Source: Desulfonema magnum (GTDB taxonomy: Bacteria > Desulfobacterota > Desulfobacteria > Desulfobacterales > 4be13). Taken from it: a DNA stretch of 64,000 nt. The stretch's first letter is position 1. Each line of letters begins with the position of its first letter. The stretch lies in contig NZ_CP061800.1 of the NCBI RefSeq assembly GCF_017377395.1, forward strand, positions 3,348,001 to 3,412,000, given 5' to 3'. The notes under the pieces are model-generated. The model was not told the DNA's origin. It saw only the letters and a program-made list of their open reading frames with translations, and made no database searches. Both the position numbers and the translations under genes were made by a program. Shown piece after piece: positions 15,121 through 23,520 of the stretch.

Positions 15121-15762
15121 TTATGCAATAAGCGAAATATAAATCGGAATAAAGCCAAAACCGGCTCCCACCAACAGACTGAAAACAACGCCGACGCTTT
15201 TAATAAGAGGCATGTACTTGGGGTGATTGGCCCCGAGGGTTTGGAATGCGCTCCAAAATCCGTGACTGACATGAATGGCAGCAATGATCATCGCAAGGAT
15301 ATAAACAATAACATACTCGGGTTGAGCAAATGAATTGGATACGATGTCATAAATGGTCTGGTGGGTTTTGTCTGCGAGATGAAAGTTCTGAATATGAAAA
15401 ATAATGAAAGCCAGCAGCAAAAGACCCGTGTAAGGCATGGTCTGTGAGCCTACGGTCCGTCCGCCTGCGCTTTTGTTCACCATATATCGTTTGGGTCTTG
15501 CGCTGAGGTTCTGATAAAACAGGGTAAGTCCGGTCAGCACATGAACCGCTGCAAGCGATAATAATATGAATTCTGCAAAAGTGATCAGCGACCCCAAAGA
15601 GTGCAGATGCCCGGCGTAGCCGTTGAAAGCATCTTTACCGCGAAACAGCGTAAGATTGCCTGCAAAATGGACCGTGAGGAAACCGCAAAAACTCAGGCCG
15701 GTAAGCGCCATCATCAGCTTTTTACCGACGGATGATCCGAGTGTGTTTTTCAGCCAGTTCAT
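15121..15762 (-). CDS. sdhC: Succinate dehydrogenase/fumarate reductase cytochrome b subunit
   Basis: 213-residue integral membrane protein with five hydrophobic segments, the pattern of the single-chain di-haem cytochrome b of B-type succinate:quinone oxidoreductases. Histidines that could ligate haem lie in or near the helices (TVHFAGN, AAVHVLTG, IFHIQNFHL, AIHVSHGF). An ATG 36 codons further upstream is open, but the GGAGGA site before 15762 and the family's usual N-terminus (MNWLKNTLGSSVGKK) favour this start. First gene of the sdhCAB operon; its leader is described separately. Confidence 0.92.
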   Translation of the reverse strand: MNWLKNTLGSSVGKKLMMALTGLSFCGFLTVHFAGNLTLFRGKDAFNGYAGHLHSLGSLITFAEFILLSLAAVHVLTGLTLFYQNLSARPKRYMVNKSAGGRTVGSQTMPYTGLLLLAFIIFHIQNFHLADKTHQTIYDIVSNSFAQPEYVIVYILAMIIAAIHVSHGFWSAFQTLGANHPKYMPLIKSVGVVFSLLVGAGFGFIPIYISLIA

Positions 15763-16374
15763 TTTTTCCTCCGTCTTAATTGAGTTAGAGACTTTCAAGT
15801 AAACAAAAATTGTGTCCTCCCGGGTCACAATGAAATATAAAAGCGAAATCAGAATGCTCTCACTTCTCACTTCCGTAAGGCTTCCCCCAGATGGCCGAAA
15901 TAACAGTCTCGTCAGACGTTATTTCGGCCGGAGAGAAAAATAGCGGAGAATGAGTAAATTCTTTTTGGAGAGTTCCCTCATTTATGAGGATGATAACTAT
16001 CGAAAAAACTGACTGGTGTAAATCAGCAGGGAAATTATTATTTTGTAGGCAGGGAACGTAAAGCCGGTGTAGGTGATAAACCTACATCCGACAGATCGAA
16101 AAGCAATGAAACCTGTTGGGTTCTGATTGACAAAACCGAGTCGGAGTCTCCGGTTTTAAAGGGTCTGACAGGACATTCTCGATCTGAATCCGTTGTTTGA
16201 AAACAAAGGAAAACATCGGATTTATTCCAGAGGTTTTATAACTTTTTAATGATGATAAATTTCATTTCATCGTGTTCAGTTCACAGTTCCGGTATGTGCA
16301 TTTTTGAGAATCGCATAGATAACAGGCAGCTATGCAGATCAAAGCCCAAAAGACCGCTGGCAGATCAAAAAATT
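15763..16374. other. Non-coding leader region upstream of sdhC, with hairpins
   Basis: No credible gene. Three structured stretches are visible: a 12-bp perfect stem at 15893-15929 (GGCCGAAATAAC arm), a TGTAGG/CCTACA stem at 16068-16086, and an element bounded by CAGATCGA (16092-16099) and TCGATCTG (16179-16186) that also contains an AAAACCGG/CCGGTTTT stem. The last resembles other CAGATCGA-bounded palindromes at 41694-41818 and 61787-61939. The sdhCAB promoter should lie here but I cannot place it with confidence. Confidence 0.5.
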
Positions 16375-16890
16375 TCATTTTACCCCTCCTTCCTCCAACT
16401 CGTGAACAGACGCTTGCTCTGCCTGCCCTCGGACCTGCTGCAAGGTTTGTCCGACCTGTTCAAGAAACTTGGCATTTCCCTCATTGCCCTTGTTTTTTTC
16501 TTCCGCGATAACATGCTCCAACACAGCGAAAAATGCCTCATCACATTCGTTCATATATTCGGCTGCAAAATGGTCAAGATCTTTTGGGGAGTTGACTTTT
16601 TCAAGCAGGATGCGGATAAGATATCGGGCTTCGTCAGTTTTTGCGGCACTTCTTCTTACGACATCCGAAGGCATCACCAATGTCAGCATAAATTCCCCCA
16701 TCTGATTAAAAAACCGGGCAACGTCTTCATTTCCATCCTCGTTTGCCTTTGCTATGACAGCGAGGATTCCCGTCAGAAAATCCTCATCCAGTTCATCACC
16801 ATATTTTTCGACAAATGTTTGCAATCCCTCATGTGTCTGTGCCTCTTCCCAGAGAATCTGAAGAAGCTCTTGAATACGTTCAGAAATCAT
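16375..16890 (-). CDS. Acidic hypothetical protein with internal duplication
   Basis: 171 residues, cytoplasmic, no signal peptide or membrane segment; function not recognised. It has two similar helical halves: YGDELDEDFLTGILAVIAKA with NEDGNEDVARFFNQMG (about 30-68) and YMNECDEAFFAVLEHVIAEE with KNKGNEGNAKFLEQVG (about 111-147). This suggests a duplicated helical hairpin unit. AAAGGAAA precedes the ATG. It stands alone between the sdh leader and a repeat element. Such repeats are sometimes seen next to CHAT/TPR proteins, but none is present here. Confidence 0.7.
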   Translation of the reverse strand: MISERIQELLQILWEEAQTHEGLQTFVEKYGDELDEDFLTGILAVIAKANEDGNEDVARFFNQMGEFMLTLVMPSDVVRRSAAKTDEARYLIRILLEKVNSPKDLDHFAAEYMNECDEAFFAVLEHVIAEEKNKGNEGNAKFLEQVGQTLQQVRGQAEQASVHELEEGGVK

Positions 16891-16969
16891 TGTATTTTTC
16901 CTTTCATAAAAATGCCAAACTCACCTGTTGTAAATGCCTCGGCACGCGGAGCCTGGCTGTATGCGTTTT

Positions 16970-17095
16970 CAGGCAGAGCCTCACTGTCATTAAGTTAAGG
17001 ATTATCCCAAGTGGCAAAAACAGTCTTTGGCGAGGATGCGAAAAATAATTTTCGCACTCCGGAAGCTTAACTTAATGCCAGTGAGGCTCTGCCTG
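16970..17095. repeat. Long-stem dispersed repeat (139-bp family member)
   Basis: A 30-base arm at 16970-16999 pairs with 17066-17095 (core CACTGNCATTAAGTTAAG). The centre holds a GCGAAAAATAATTTTCGC stem. The same centre and arms recur at 19140-19262 and three times in tandem at 59327-59745. Confidence 0.85.
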
Positions 17096-17121
17096 GGAAC
17101 GAGGAAAAACCTGATGACTCC

Positions 17122-17643
17122 TTATGAACCATAAAAAATCTGAATCAGCTTGGGCAGGTCTCCCTTTGAAGGCCATCCCCTCTCAATCTTTTCCAATGCC
17201 TGCTGAGGTGTCAGCCAGAAGAATTCGATAAAATCCCGCAGATTATAATTCGGAGCATGATCCGATTGTATCTCATAAACCTTCATAAACGCTGACAGGC
17301 TATTTTTGTGGGGAGTGAGATAGCCCAAAAAGCGGTAATCAATCTCTTCTGTATCCAGGTTTAATTCTTCTTTTAATTCACGCTGAAAAGCAGCCTCATA
17401 ACTTTCACCGCTGCTCACATGTCCGCCCATGCTGACATCAAGACACAGGGAAAAAATTTTCTTATCAGCAGTACGGCGGGGGATCCAGATTTGTCCTCGG
17501 GAATTTACGAGAAAAGCATTGACCGCCCGGAAGCATGACAAACCTTCCTGATAGACCTCTGAACGCCATTTCTGACCGATAACATTGTCATACCCATCCA
17601 CGATATCCAGTAATTCATCATTTTGTTCAGAATTCTTTTGCAT
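17122..17643 (-). CDS. Nudix hydrolase, isopentenyl-diphosphate isomerase-like/YfcD type
   Basis: 173 residues. The Nudix box GX5EX7REX2EE is complete at 73-95 (GGHVSSGESYEAAFQREL then KEELNLD), so Mg-dependent hydrolysis or isomerisation of a diphosphate substrate is expected; the substrate is unknown. The N-terminal DIVDGYDNVIGQKWRSEVYQ resembles IDI-like Nudix proteins of the YfcD group. An ATG 14 codons upstream is open but lacks a better ribosome site. Last gene of the kinase-regulator-CooC run; the 52-base gap to cooC contains AATTCTC heptamers. Confidence 0.85.
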   Translation of the reverse strand: MQKNSEQNDELLDIVDGYDNVIGQKWRSEVYQEGLSCFRAVNAFLVNSRGQIWIPRRTADKKIFSLCLDVSMGGHVSSGESYEAAFQRELKEELNLDTEEIDYRFLGYLTPHKNSLSAFMKVYEIQSDHAPNYNLRDFIEFFWLTPQQALEKIERGWPSKGDLPKLIQIFYGS

Positions 17644-17678
17644 GACTTTCTCTTCATGAAAAAAAGTGAGACTGACAA

Positions 17679-17700
17679 TTCTCAATTCTCAATTCTCAAT
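17679..17700. repeat. Short AATTCTC heptamer array at the cooC stop codon
   Basis: Three AATTCTC-type units. The cooC stop codon (TCA on the plus strand, 17696-17698) is part of the array. Confidence 0.75.
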
Positions 17701-18454
17701 TCCCTTTAATAAGGAACTGACACACCTGATCTATCTCCGGAAGCTCCATAGTGAGTTCTTCGCCCTGAAGGGACTTCATAAAGATGGTATTGTTTTTTGA
17801 AATTCTGGCAACCACCTTTTCGGAGCTGATATGTTGAGACATTGCGGCTTCAACCTGTTCATCCACCTTATTTAATATAAAGAAAACCGATATCTCCGCG
17901 TTCTGCCCCATTTCTTCCATCTTCTTTGCCAGCATAAACGATTCAAAACTGGGATCAACAACACCGAGAATCATGTCACAGCCCGCTTCCAGCCCTCTTC
18001 CGAAATGCTCAATCCCGGCCTCTGTGTCAATGATGACCGCGTCATTATCCGTAACCTCAAGATTTGAAAGGAACATTTTGGAAAGCACCCCCATGGGACA
18101 GGCGCATCCCTCGCCAAAGTTATGAATCTTACCAATAGGCAGCAGCTTTATTCCGCCGGTCTGTACGGCATATGCCTCGGGAATGTCCTGAATTCCCCAT
18201 TTTTTATCGAAAACGCCCTGGGATGTCCCTTTTGGAAATGCCTGGGAAATTTTTTTCTTAAATTCTTTTTTACCGCCAAGATTGTCCATAAGGTTGACAG
18301 GCATCGGAACGCCCATGAGACGGTGGAGACCTAGGTTAGATTCATCCGCGTCCACCACCAGAACATTATATCCTTTTTTTTTCAGATTTTTAGCGATAAG
18401 AACGGACAGGGTACTTTTTCCGCTGCCGCCTTTGCCACAAATTAAGATTTTCAT
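17696..18454 (-). CDS. cooC: CooC-type nickel-insertion ATPase
   Basis: 252-residue SIMIBI/MinD-like P-loop ATPase. Walker A is the deviant GKGGSGKST (7-15), followed by VVDADESNLGLH. The CXC motif that in characterised CooC proteins binds nickel at the dimer interface is present as Cys117/Cys119 in EGCACPMG. Family role: ATP-dependent maturation of the Ni-Fe-S centre of carbon monoxide dehydrogenase. No CODH gene is in the window. The gene follows the response regulator after 17 bases, so the two are likely co-transcribed. The stop codon lies in a heptamer repeat. Confidence 0.88.
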   Translation of the reverse strand: MKILICGKGGSGKSTLSVLIAKNLKKKGYNVLVVDADESNLGLHRLMGVPMPVNLMDNLGGKKEFKKKISQAFPKGTSQGVFDKKWGIQDIPEAYAVQTGGIKLLPIGKIHNFGEGCACPMGVLSKMFLSNLEVTDNDAVIIDTEAGIEHFGRGLEAGCDMILGVVDPSFESFMLAKKMEEMGQNAEISVFFILNKVDEQVEAAMSQHISSEKVVARISKNNTIFMKSLQGEELTMELPEIDQVCQFLIKGN

Positions 18455-18471
18455 AAAAATGTTTCTCCTCC

Positions 18472-19029
18472 TCAGACTCCCATGCTGCGAAGTCTTTCGT
18501 CTTTTGCAAGTCGTTGCTGAATCCCCTTGCCAACCTGATAAGTACGGCTGAAATCTGACCAGAACGCTTTGTCTTTTTCCTTCCAGTCCTCTCCGAACCG
18601 TTCATTAAAATAGTCTCCCAATTTTTCGAATAGAAGTTTCCACGAAGGCTCTCCTCGTTCATGAGCGCCAAGAAGCGATTCCAAAAATTCATCCAGATCA
18701 GCAAGAGTTTCTTTGGGAAGATAGGAAATCGCGCCTTTACGAATGGATTCCATGAGGGTTTCGGGATTAACCGCGTGAGCGGTGAGCATTACTGCGGGAA
18801 TATTTCGTTCCGTAGCTTCTTCCAATAACTGAAGGCCGTTGACCCCCATGATATCCAGGATTACCAGATCGTACCGGGTCTTTTTTATCTTTTCAGACGC
18901 GGTTTCGTAGTCACGGGCCCGGTCAATACGGGCCTCATCCAATATGTCTTCAATGGTTTCCAAAATGTCTTCTTCATCATCCACGGCCAGAATGTGCTTT
19001 CCTCTGATGTAAGATTTCATTTCTGTCAT
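18472..19029 (-). CDS. Response regulator with unusual helical C-terminal domain
   Basis: 185 residues. The receiver domain is complete: Asp17/Asp18, phospho-acceptor Asp59 in DLVILDIMG, Thr83, Lys106. The last 75 residues are charged and helical (GDYFNERFGEDWKEKDKAFW) and do not look like a DNA-binding domain, so output may be by protein contact. The start at 19029 has AAGGAG ahead of it; a longer frame upstream runs through repeat sequence and is rejected. It sits between a histidine kinase and cooC. Confidence 0.88.
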   Translation of the reverse strand: MTEMKSYIRGKHILAVDDEEDILETIEDILDEARIDRARDYETASEKIKKTRYDLVILDIMGVNGLQLLEEATERNIPAVMLTAHAVNPETLMESIRKGAISYLPKETLADLDEFLESLLGAHERGEPSWKLLFEKLGDYFNERFGEDWKEKDKAFWSDFSRTYQVGKGIQQRLAKDERLRSMGV

Positions 19030-19064
19030 TTTCAGGTTCTCCTTAGTTTTTTTCTTAGGCGAAG

Positions 19065-19262
19065 CCTGGGAATGCCTGCCCGGAGGACTTCTGCCTTTCA
19101 ACGACAGGCAGAGCCCGCCGGTATGCGTTCCCAAGCGAAGTCTTACCGCCAAAGTTAAAGATCATCCGGAGTGGCAGAGACAGTTTTTAGCGAGGGTGCG
19201 AAAAATAATTTTCGCACTCCGGAAGCTTAGGTTGATGCCAGTGAGACAGAGCCTGGGAACGA
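19065..19262. repeat. Degenerate copy of the 139-bp-family palindrome
   Basis: Contains GCGAGGGTGCGAAAAATAAT, then CGCACTCCGGAAGCTTA and GCCAGTGAGACAGAGCCTGG, matching the elements at 16970-17095 and 59327-59745 with diverged arms. It fills the gap between the histidine kinase stop and the regulator's start. Confidence 0.75.
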
Positions 19263-19264
19263 GT

Positions 19265-20047
19265 CTATATATGGTTTAACGTAATCGGAAGCGTCAGGCG
19301 AAACGTGGCACCTTTGCCTTTTTTACTTTTTAATTCTATGTTCCCGCCCAGCCTTTTGGCTAAAATCAGGGCACCTGCGAGCCCCAGTCCGTGACCTTTA
19401 CGCTGTAATGTCGGGTCTTCGGCCTCCTTTATCTGAGCATATCTCTGAAAAATCATCTGATGATGGTGCGGTTCAACCCCCGGACCGTCGTCAGTGATAT
19501 CTGCAATCAGACGTCCGTTTTGCTGGTCCATGTTGATCTCAACCCATTTCTTCCGAAAATGGAGGGCATTTTTGATCAGGTTGCCGAGAATCTGGCGAAA
19601 CTTGGTCTCATCCTGAAGCATCTCCGCATCTGCCAGCCGGGGAGAAATGTTCAGAAAAATACCGCTATCTGCCAGAAATTCAATCACCTCATTTTTCCCT
19701 CCGCATGCCTTATATTGCTCAGAAATCGTCCCTGCCATGATTTCCAGAACATCTGCCAAAACATCATACACAACATTTTCAGGCCGGAACCCGCAGCAGT
19801 TAAAGCAGCCGGCCTCGGTTCTGCCGACTTCCAACAAATCATACAACATCCCCCGGGCCTTTTGTGTGTTTCTCAATGTACGTTTCAATGTCTTCTCCTG
19901 ACGAGGAGACAATGCGCCGTATTTTTCTTTTTTTTCCAGCAGGGTCCGAATACCAGTTTCAATAATCGAAATGGGATCCTTTAACTCATGAATGAGAAAC
20001 TCAACCTGAACTTCCCGGAAGAAATTTTGTGAATCTGTTTTTTTCAT
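19265..20047 (-). CDS. Cytoplasmic sensor histidine kinase
   Basis: 260 residues: a HisKA dimerisation domain at the very N-terminus with phospho-acceptor His20 in FLIHELKDPIS, and a HATPase domain with N-box GNLIKNALHF, G1 DDGPGV and G2 GHGLGLAGA. There is no sensor module or membrane segment. The linker contains GCFNCCGF (Cys81, Cys84, Cys85), a possible metal or redox site. It lies between the large PAS/GAF kinase and the response regulator, all on one strand, so it probably acts with them. Confidence 0.9.
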   Translation of the reverse strand: MKKTDSQNFFREVQVEFLIHELKDPISIIETGIRTLLEKKEKYGALSPRQEKTLKRTLRNTQKARGMLYDLLEVGRTEAGCFNCCGFRPENVVYDVLADVLEIMAGTISEQYKACGGKNEVIEFLADSGIFLNISPRLADAEMLQDETKFRQILGNLIKNALHFRKKWVEINMDQQNGRLIADITDDGPGVEPHHHQMIFQRYAQIKEAEDPTLQRKGHGLGLAGALILAKRLGGNIELKSKKGKGATFRLTLPITLNHI

Positions 20048-20087
20048 TTTTCAATAGCTTACCCATTTATGTCAAACTATATCGTTT

Positions 20088-20220
20088 TCCGGAGTGCCAA
20101 ACTGCAAGTTTGGCACTCCGGATGATTTTTTTGGTGGTGTTCTAAAACTGGACTTTATCCGATATGCGATAAATAAATTCAAGGAGTTATAAAGTTTAGC
20201 TCCAGTTTCAGAACACTACC
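20088..20220. repeat. Perfect hairpin plus small inverted-repeat element
   Basis: 20088-20122 is a perfect palindrome built on CCGGAGTGCCAAACT; the same arms recur at 48734-48818. Next to it, 20133-20220 is an 88-base element with ends GGTGGTGTTCTAAAACTGGA and its near-complement. Both lie between the two kinase genes. Confidence 0.8.
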
Positions 20221-20229
20221 GTTTTTTTC

Positions 20230-22557
20230 TTAAGGCGGAAATTGGACAATCACCGTTGTTCCGCCGGAACAGAAACAATCTTCCGCTGTTTGGCAGTGGT
20301 CACAAAGCTCGATTTTTCCCGGACAGATATCCTCATCCCGCGGGATAAATCCGCATCTTTCGGAATTCATCTGAATCTTGAAAGAATAACGCTCAGAAAA
20401 TATCTTCATCCTGAGTAAATCAAACCCCTTTCCCCCCGCGTTGAAATCATAAGCATTTCGGGAGGAATACTGCATGGTTTCACGAGTGGTGAAATTACTC
20501 TCAAAAATGAGACGCTGGTTTTCCTTTGTAATGCCCACGCCAAAGTCTCTGACTTCAAACTCAGGGCCTCTCTCTCCCTTTCTGACCGTCACCTCAATGC
20601 GTCCGCCGTCAGGGGTGTTTTCCAGAGCGTTCCGGATCAGTCCCTCTGTAATTTTAGCCAAAACATCAGAAGGAATCCGGACACAAGGAATTTCGAACTT
20701 CGAATTTCGAATTTCGAATTGCAAATTGCATTTCCGGTGGGCAAAGCGGGGGCCGAGGGTTTCAATATTTTTTTCAACAAACTCATCCAGCCGGATTTCC
20801 TGAGAAACAGAATTACGCTGCCCAAAAATTTCCTCCACCCGATCACGAACGCTCTCTACAATACTTTGAGATATCGAGTTTCCAGTTTCCAACTCAAAAA
20901 GCGTTTCCAGTTCATCAGTACAGGCATTTAACAAGGTTGAGAGCATATGATAGGCTTCATAGTCTTTTTCCTTGAGAATATCTTCGATTTCGTATTGCAT
21001 TTCAAGAATTCTGTCCACACTTCTTTGAGCCCGGCTGAGGATCCGATTCAGGCGATTGTCATTAAGACCGGAAGCTTTTTTTCGCAAAAGACGCAAAGAA
21101 GCATCCAGAATGGAGACCGGTGTTTTTAATTCATGGGAAAGGTGGTGTATCACCCGTTCTTTGGCCCGGTTCAGACTTCGGACCTCTTCGTAGGACTGTT
21201 TGAGTTTCTGATTGATTCTCGCATTTTCAATGGGAAGGGCTACAGTGCCGGCAATCATGTTCAGCAGTTCGACATCTGTCTGATCAAATTCTCCCTCTTT
21301 TTTATCCACGGTGCATAACACACCGATTGTGCGGTCCTGGGTTCGGATGGGAACGTCAAGAAGGTTTCGGGTTTTATAACCGGACCGTTCATCCACCTGA
21401 TGAAAATAATGAGGGCATTGGGATGTGTCAGACACAAGCAGCGGCTGTCCGGTTCTGTAAACATAACCTGCCACCCCCTTATCTATGGGAAATCTGATCT
21501 CTTTTATATTTTCCTCGGTTTTGGTATTTTCATAGGTGGCAGCGCGGAAAAAAAATTCTTTTTTTTCTTCATCAGCCAGGATGATCGAAGCTCCTTCCAC
21601 TGCAATGAGTTCCTGCACATCCTTTATAATAAACTCCAGGCGTTCATCCAGACCCCGAAAGCGATGCAACGCCTTTGTAATGCGGAAAAGCGCCTGATTG
21701 ATCCGTGAGATACGCTTTTCTGCGGTGATATCCCGAAAGATTCCCACTTGTCCGGCCAGTTTATTATCTTCCTCATAAATAATCGCGATATCAAGCAAAA
21801 TATCCAATATTCGGCCATCCTTTGTCAGCCGTTTGGTTTCAACACCATGAACGACTTTTTCCGCAAGCACATGTCGAATGCCCTGACGGGTCTGCTCTTT
21901 CAGAAAATCAGGCACAAAGGGGACGTACCTCCCCTCCAGTTCTTCCAATGTCCACCCGAACACTTTCATAAAGGCCGGATTCAGATAAGAGACTGTGCTG
22001 TCCATATTAAAGACAATCACAGGGTCGGGCAGAAAATCAAGAAGCGCCCGGTATCGTGTCTCTGCGTTGCGGCTGGCCTGATACTGACAGAGAGCAAGTT
22101 GTTCAGATTCCTTTAAGGCTTTCTGAAACAGAAATTTTTCAGTGATGTCCCTTGCAATCCCTCGGAAACCAATTTTTTCCCCGTTATTATCAATGATAAG
22201 ATTGGCAGAAATTTCGACCATTCGAATCACCCCGTCCTTCCTGATAATTTCCCATATAATATCAGTCGTGCCTTTGCCTGTGCGATAAATATTATTGAAA
22301 CTTTCAAAGGCTGTTCTGGCGTTTTTTTCATCCATAAATTCACGGAAATTGTGATCTCGGAATTCATTTCTGGAATATCCGTAAATTCGACAGAAGGCAT
22401 TGTTAAAAAATTTGAAGTTTCCACGCAGGTCGGTTTCATAAAAGCCATCCGCAACATCTTCAATAAAAACCCGATAGCGGTCCTTTTCTATTTTGAGGTC
22501 TTCCTCTTTTTCTAGGGGATGATCTTTCACCTTAGCTGCTATCTGCTCCTTTTTCAA
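20230..22557 (-). CDS. PAS-PAS-GAF sensor histidine kinase with Cys-rich ATPase insert
   Basis: 775 residues, soluble. Order: PAS/PAC (about 23-145), PAS/PAC (about 155-285), GAF (about 290-455), HisKA with His near 474 in HHLSHELKTPVS, and HATPase (about 590-775; N-box EGLIRNALENTPDGG, G1 DFGVG). Near the end is a five-cysteine cluster (Cys745, 752, 755, 761, 763; CPGKIELCDHC, then CFC) just before the final strand, a possible Zn or Fe-S site. Residues near 610-623 (FEIRNSKFEIP) are encoded by six heptamer repeats inserted in frame. First gene of the kinase-kinase-regulator-cooC run. Confidence 0.9.
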   Translation of the reverse strand: MKKEQIAAKVKDHPLEKEEDLKIEKDRYRVFIEDVADGFYETDLRGNFKFFNNAFCRIYGYSRNEFRDHNFREFMDEKNARTAFESFNNIYRTGKGTTDIIWEIIRKDGVIRMVEISANLIIDNNGEKIGFRGIARDITEKFLFQKALKESEQLALCQYQASRNAETRYRALLDFLPDPVIVFNMDSTVSYLNPAFMKVFGWTLEELEGRYVPFVPDFLKEQTRQGIRHVLAEKVVHGVETKRLTKDGRILDILLDIAIIYEEDNKLAGQVGIFRDITAEKRISRINQALFRITKALHRFRGLDERLEFIIKDVQELIAVEGASIILADEEKKEFFFRAATYENTKTEENIKEIRFPIDKGVAGYVYRTGQPLLVSDTSQCPHYFHQVDERSGYKTRNLLDVPIRTQDRTIGVLCTVDKKEGEFDQTDVELLNMIAGTVALPIENARINQKLKQSYEEVRSLNRAKERVIHHLSHELKTPVSILDASLRLLRKKASGLNDNRLNRILSRAQRSVDRILEMQYEIEDILKEKDYEAYHMLSTLLNACTDELETLFELETGNSISQSIVESVRDRVEEIFGQRNSVSQEIRLDEFVEKNIETLGPRFAHRKCNLQFEIRNSKFEIPCVRIPSDVLAKITEGLIRNALENTPDGGRIEVTVRKGERGPEFEVRDFGVGITKENQRLIFESNFTTRETMQYSSRNAYDFNAGGKGFDLLRMKIFSERYSFKIQMNSERCGFIPRDEDICPGKIELCDHCQTAEDCFCSGGTTVIVQFPP
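20688..20729. repeat. In-frame 7-bp repeat array inside kinase gene
   Basis: Six consecutive heptamers (GAATTTC, GAACTTC, GAATTTC twice, GAATTGC, AAATTGC), 42 bases in all, so the reading frame is preserved. It is the same repeat class as the intergenic arrays. Confidence 0.85.
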
Positions 22558-22883
22558 TAATTGAATGATCTGTCCGTTTCGGGCGTATTTTTAAGAAAAT
22601 GGATTCCTGCTTTCGCAGAAATGACAAAAAAAGTTGATTATCGAGTAAAATAAATATCCGGACAAAAAATTTTCGATATTTTTTCCGGACTGCTGAAATG
22701 AAATTTCAGAACTCCGGATCAGAAAAAATATTTTTAAATTTATGGACGGACTTATAATGACACCCGTATATAAAAAAAATACTGATTCTAACGGATTTTA
22801 TTGATGTTCTTATCTCCCTGAAACTACAAGGAAAAAATATAAGAAAAGGAAGCGGGCGAGCGCGGTTCCCAAAGTGACGTAAA

Positions 22884-23035
22884 TAAGTACCTAACCATAA
22901 GTTTTCGATATCTTCCCGGGGAAGAAACCCGGGTTTTTTTACCGGAACGATCCGCCGTCCGTGACGGAAAAAGCCGGGTTTCTCCGCTGTTCACAGAAAA
23001 AAAAGATGTATAAAAAACTTTTGATCAGGTACTTA
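22884..23035. repeat. MITE-like inverted-repeat element, 152 bp
   Basis: Ends are TAAGTACCTAACCATAAGTT and the near-complement of it (AACTTTTGATCAGGTACTTA). The interior has an AAACCCGGGTTT stem and a GTCCGTGACGG segment, similar to 61838-61905. One end also occurs alone at 8371-8394. No coding capacity. Confidence 0.7.
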
Positions 23036-23315
23036 CTTTAACTATTTGAAATAATTAAGATTAGTATCTCAGCAATTTTTTTTGTCCGTATGAGTTATTT
23101 CAGAGAGTTATATAATTTTAGCACTTCGGGTCGTCACTTCGGGAACGCGCCCTCCGCATATGCCGTTCCCGGTCGGACAGCATCTCCGGCAGGGCGTTTT
23201 CCCTTTTTTATACTTTTTCCCTGTAGTTCCGGGAAGATAAAAATATCAACAACATCCGTTAAAATCGGGAAAAAATAGTTTATACAAAAAAGGCCGTCAC
23301 TGCAAGCGTTTTATA

Positions 23316-23475
23316 TGAAAAAGGTGCTAGGTGTTAGGTGTCAGGTGTCAGGTGTCAGGTGTCAGGTGTCAGGTGTCAGGTGTCAGGTGTCAGGTGTTAG
23401 GTGTTAGGAAAAACCGTAAAACTTTCATCGTTCGTTGTGACCGGCAGCTTATGGCCGTTTATATAAAAAAAATGT
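23316..23475. repeat. GGTGTCA heptamer array joined to an 89-bp-family unit
   Basis: About eleven GTGTTAG/GTGTCAG units at 23325-23409, followed by a stretch with AACTTTCATCGTTCGTTGTG and GGCCGTTTATAT, which is the reverse complement of the unit tandemly repeated at 56463-56907. Confidence 0.8.
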
Positions 23476-23520
23476 CATTCCCATTTTTTCCAAATACTTA
23501 GCACACGGGACCTGACATTT

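Larger units (their letters stand above)
22558..23520. other. Non-coding region with two repeat elements
   Basis: No credible gene; a 62-codon frame at 23090 has no support. 22884-23035 is an inverted-repeat element (see separate entry). 23316-23475 carries a GGTGTCA heptamer array flanked by a copy of the sequence forming the 89-bp tandem repeats at 56463-56907. Upstream, 22690-22720 has a CTGAAATGAAATTTCAG stem. Confidence 0.6.

Noticed and set aside
16030..16110. Cyclic-di-GMP (GEMM) riboswitch, prompted by an ACGTAAAGCC word
   Set aside because: The second core half and the tetraloop-receptor layout are missing, and the strand is opposite to sdhC.
23090..23278. 62-codon frame
   Set aside because: No ribosome site, lies in a repeat-rich non-coding stretch.
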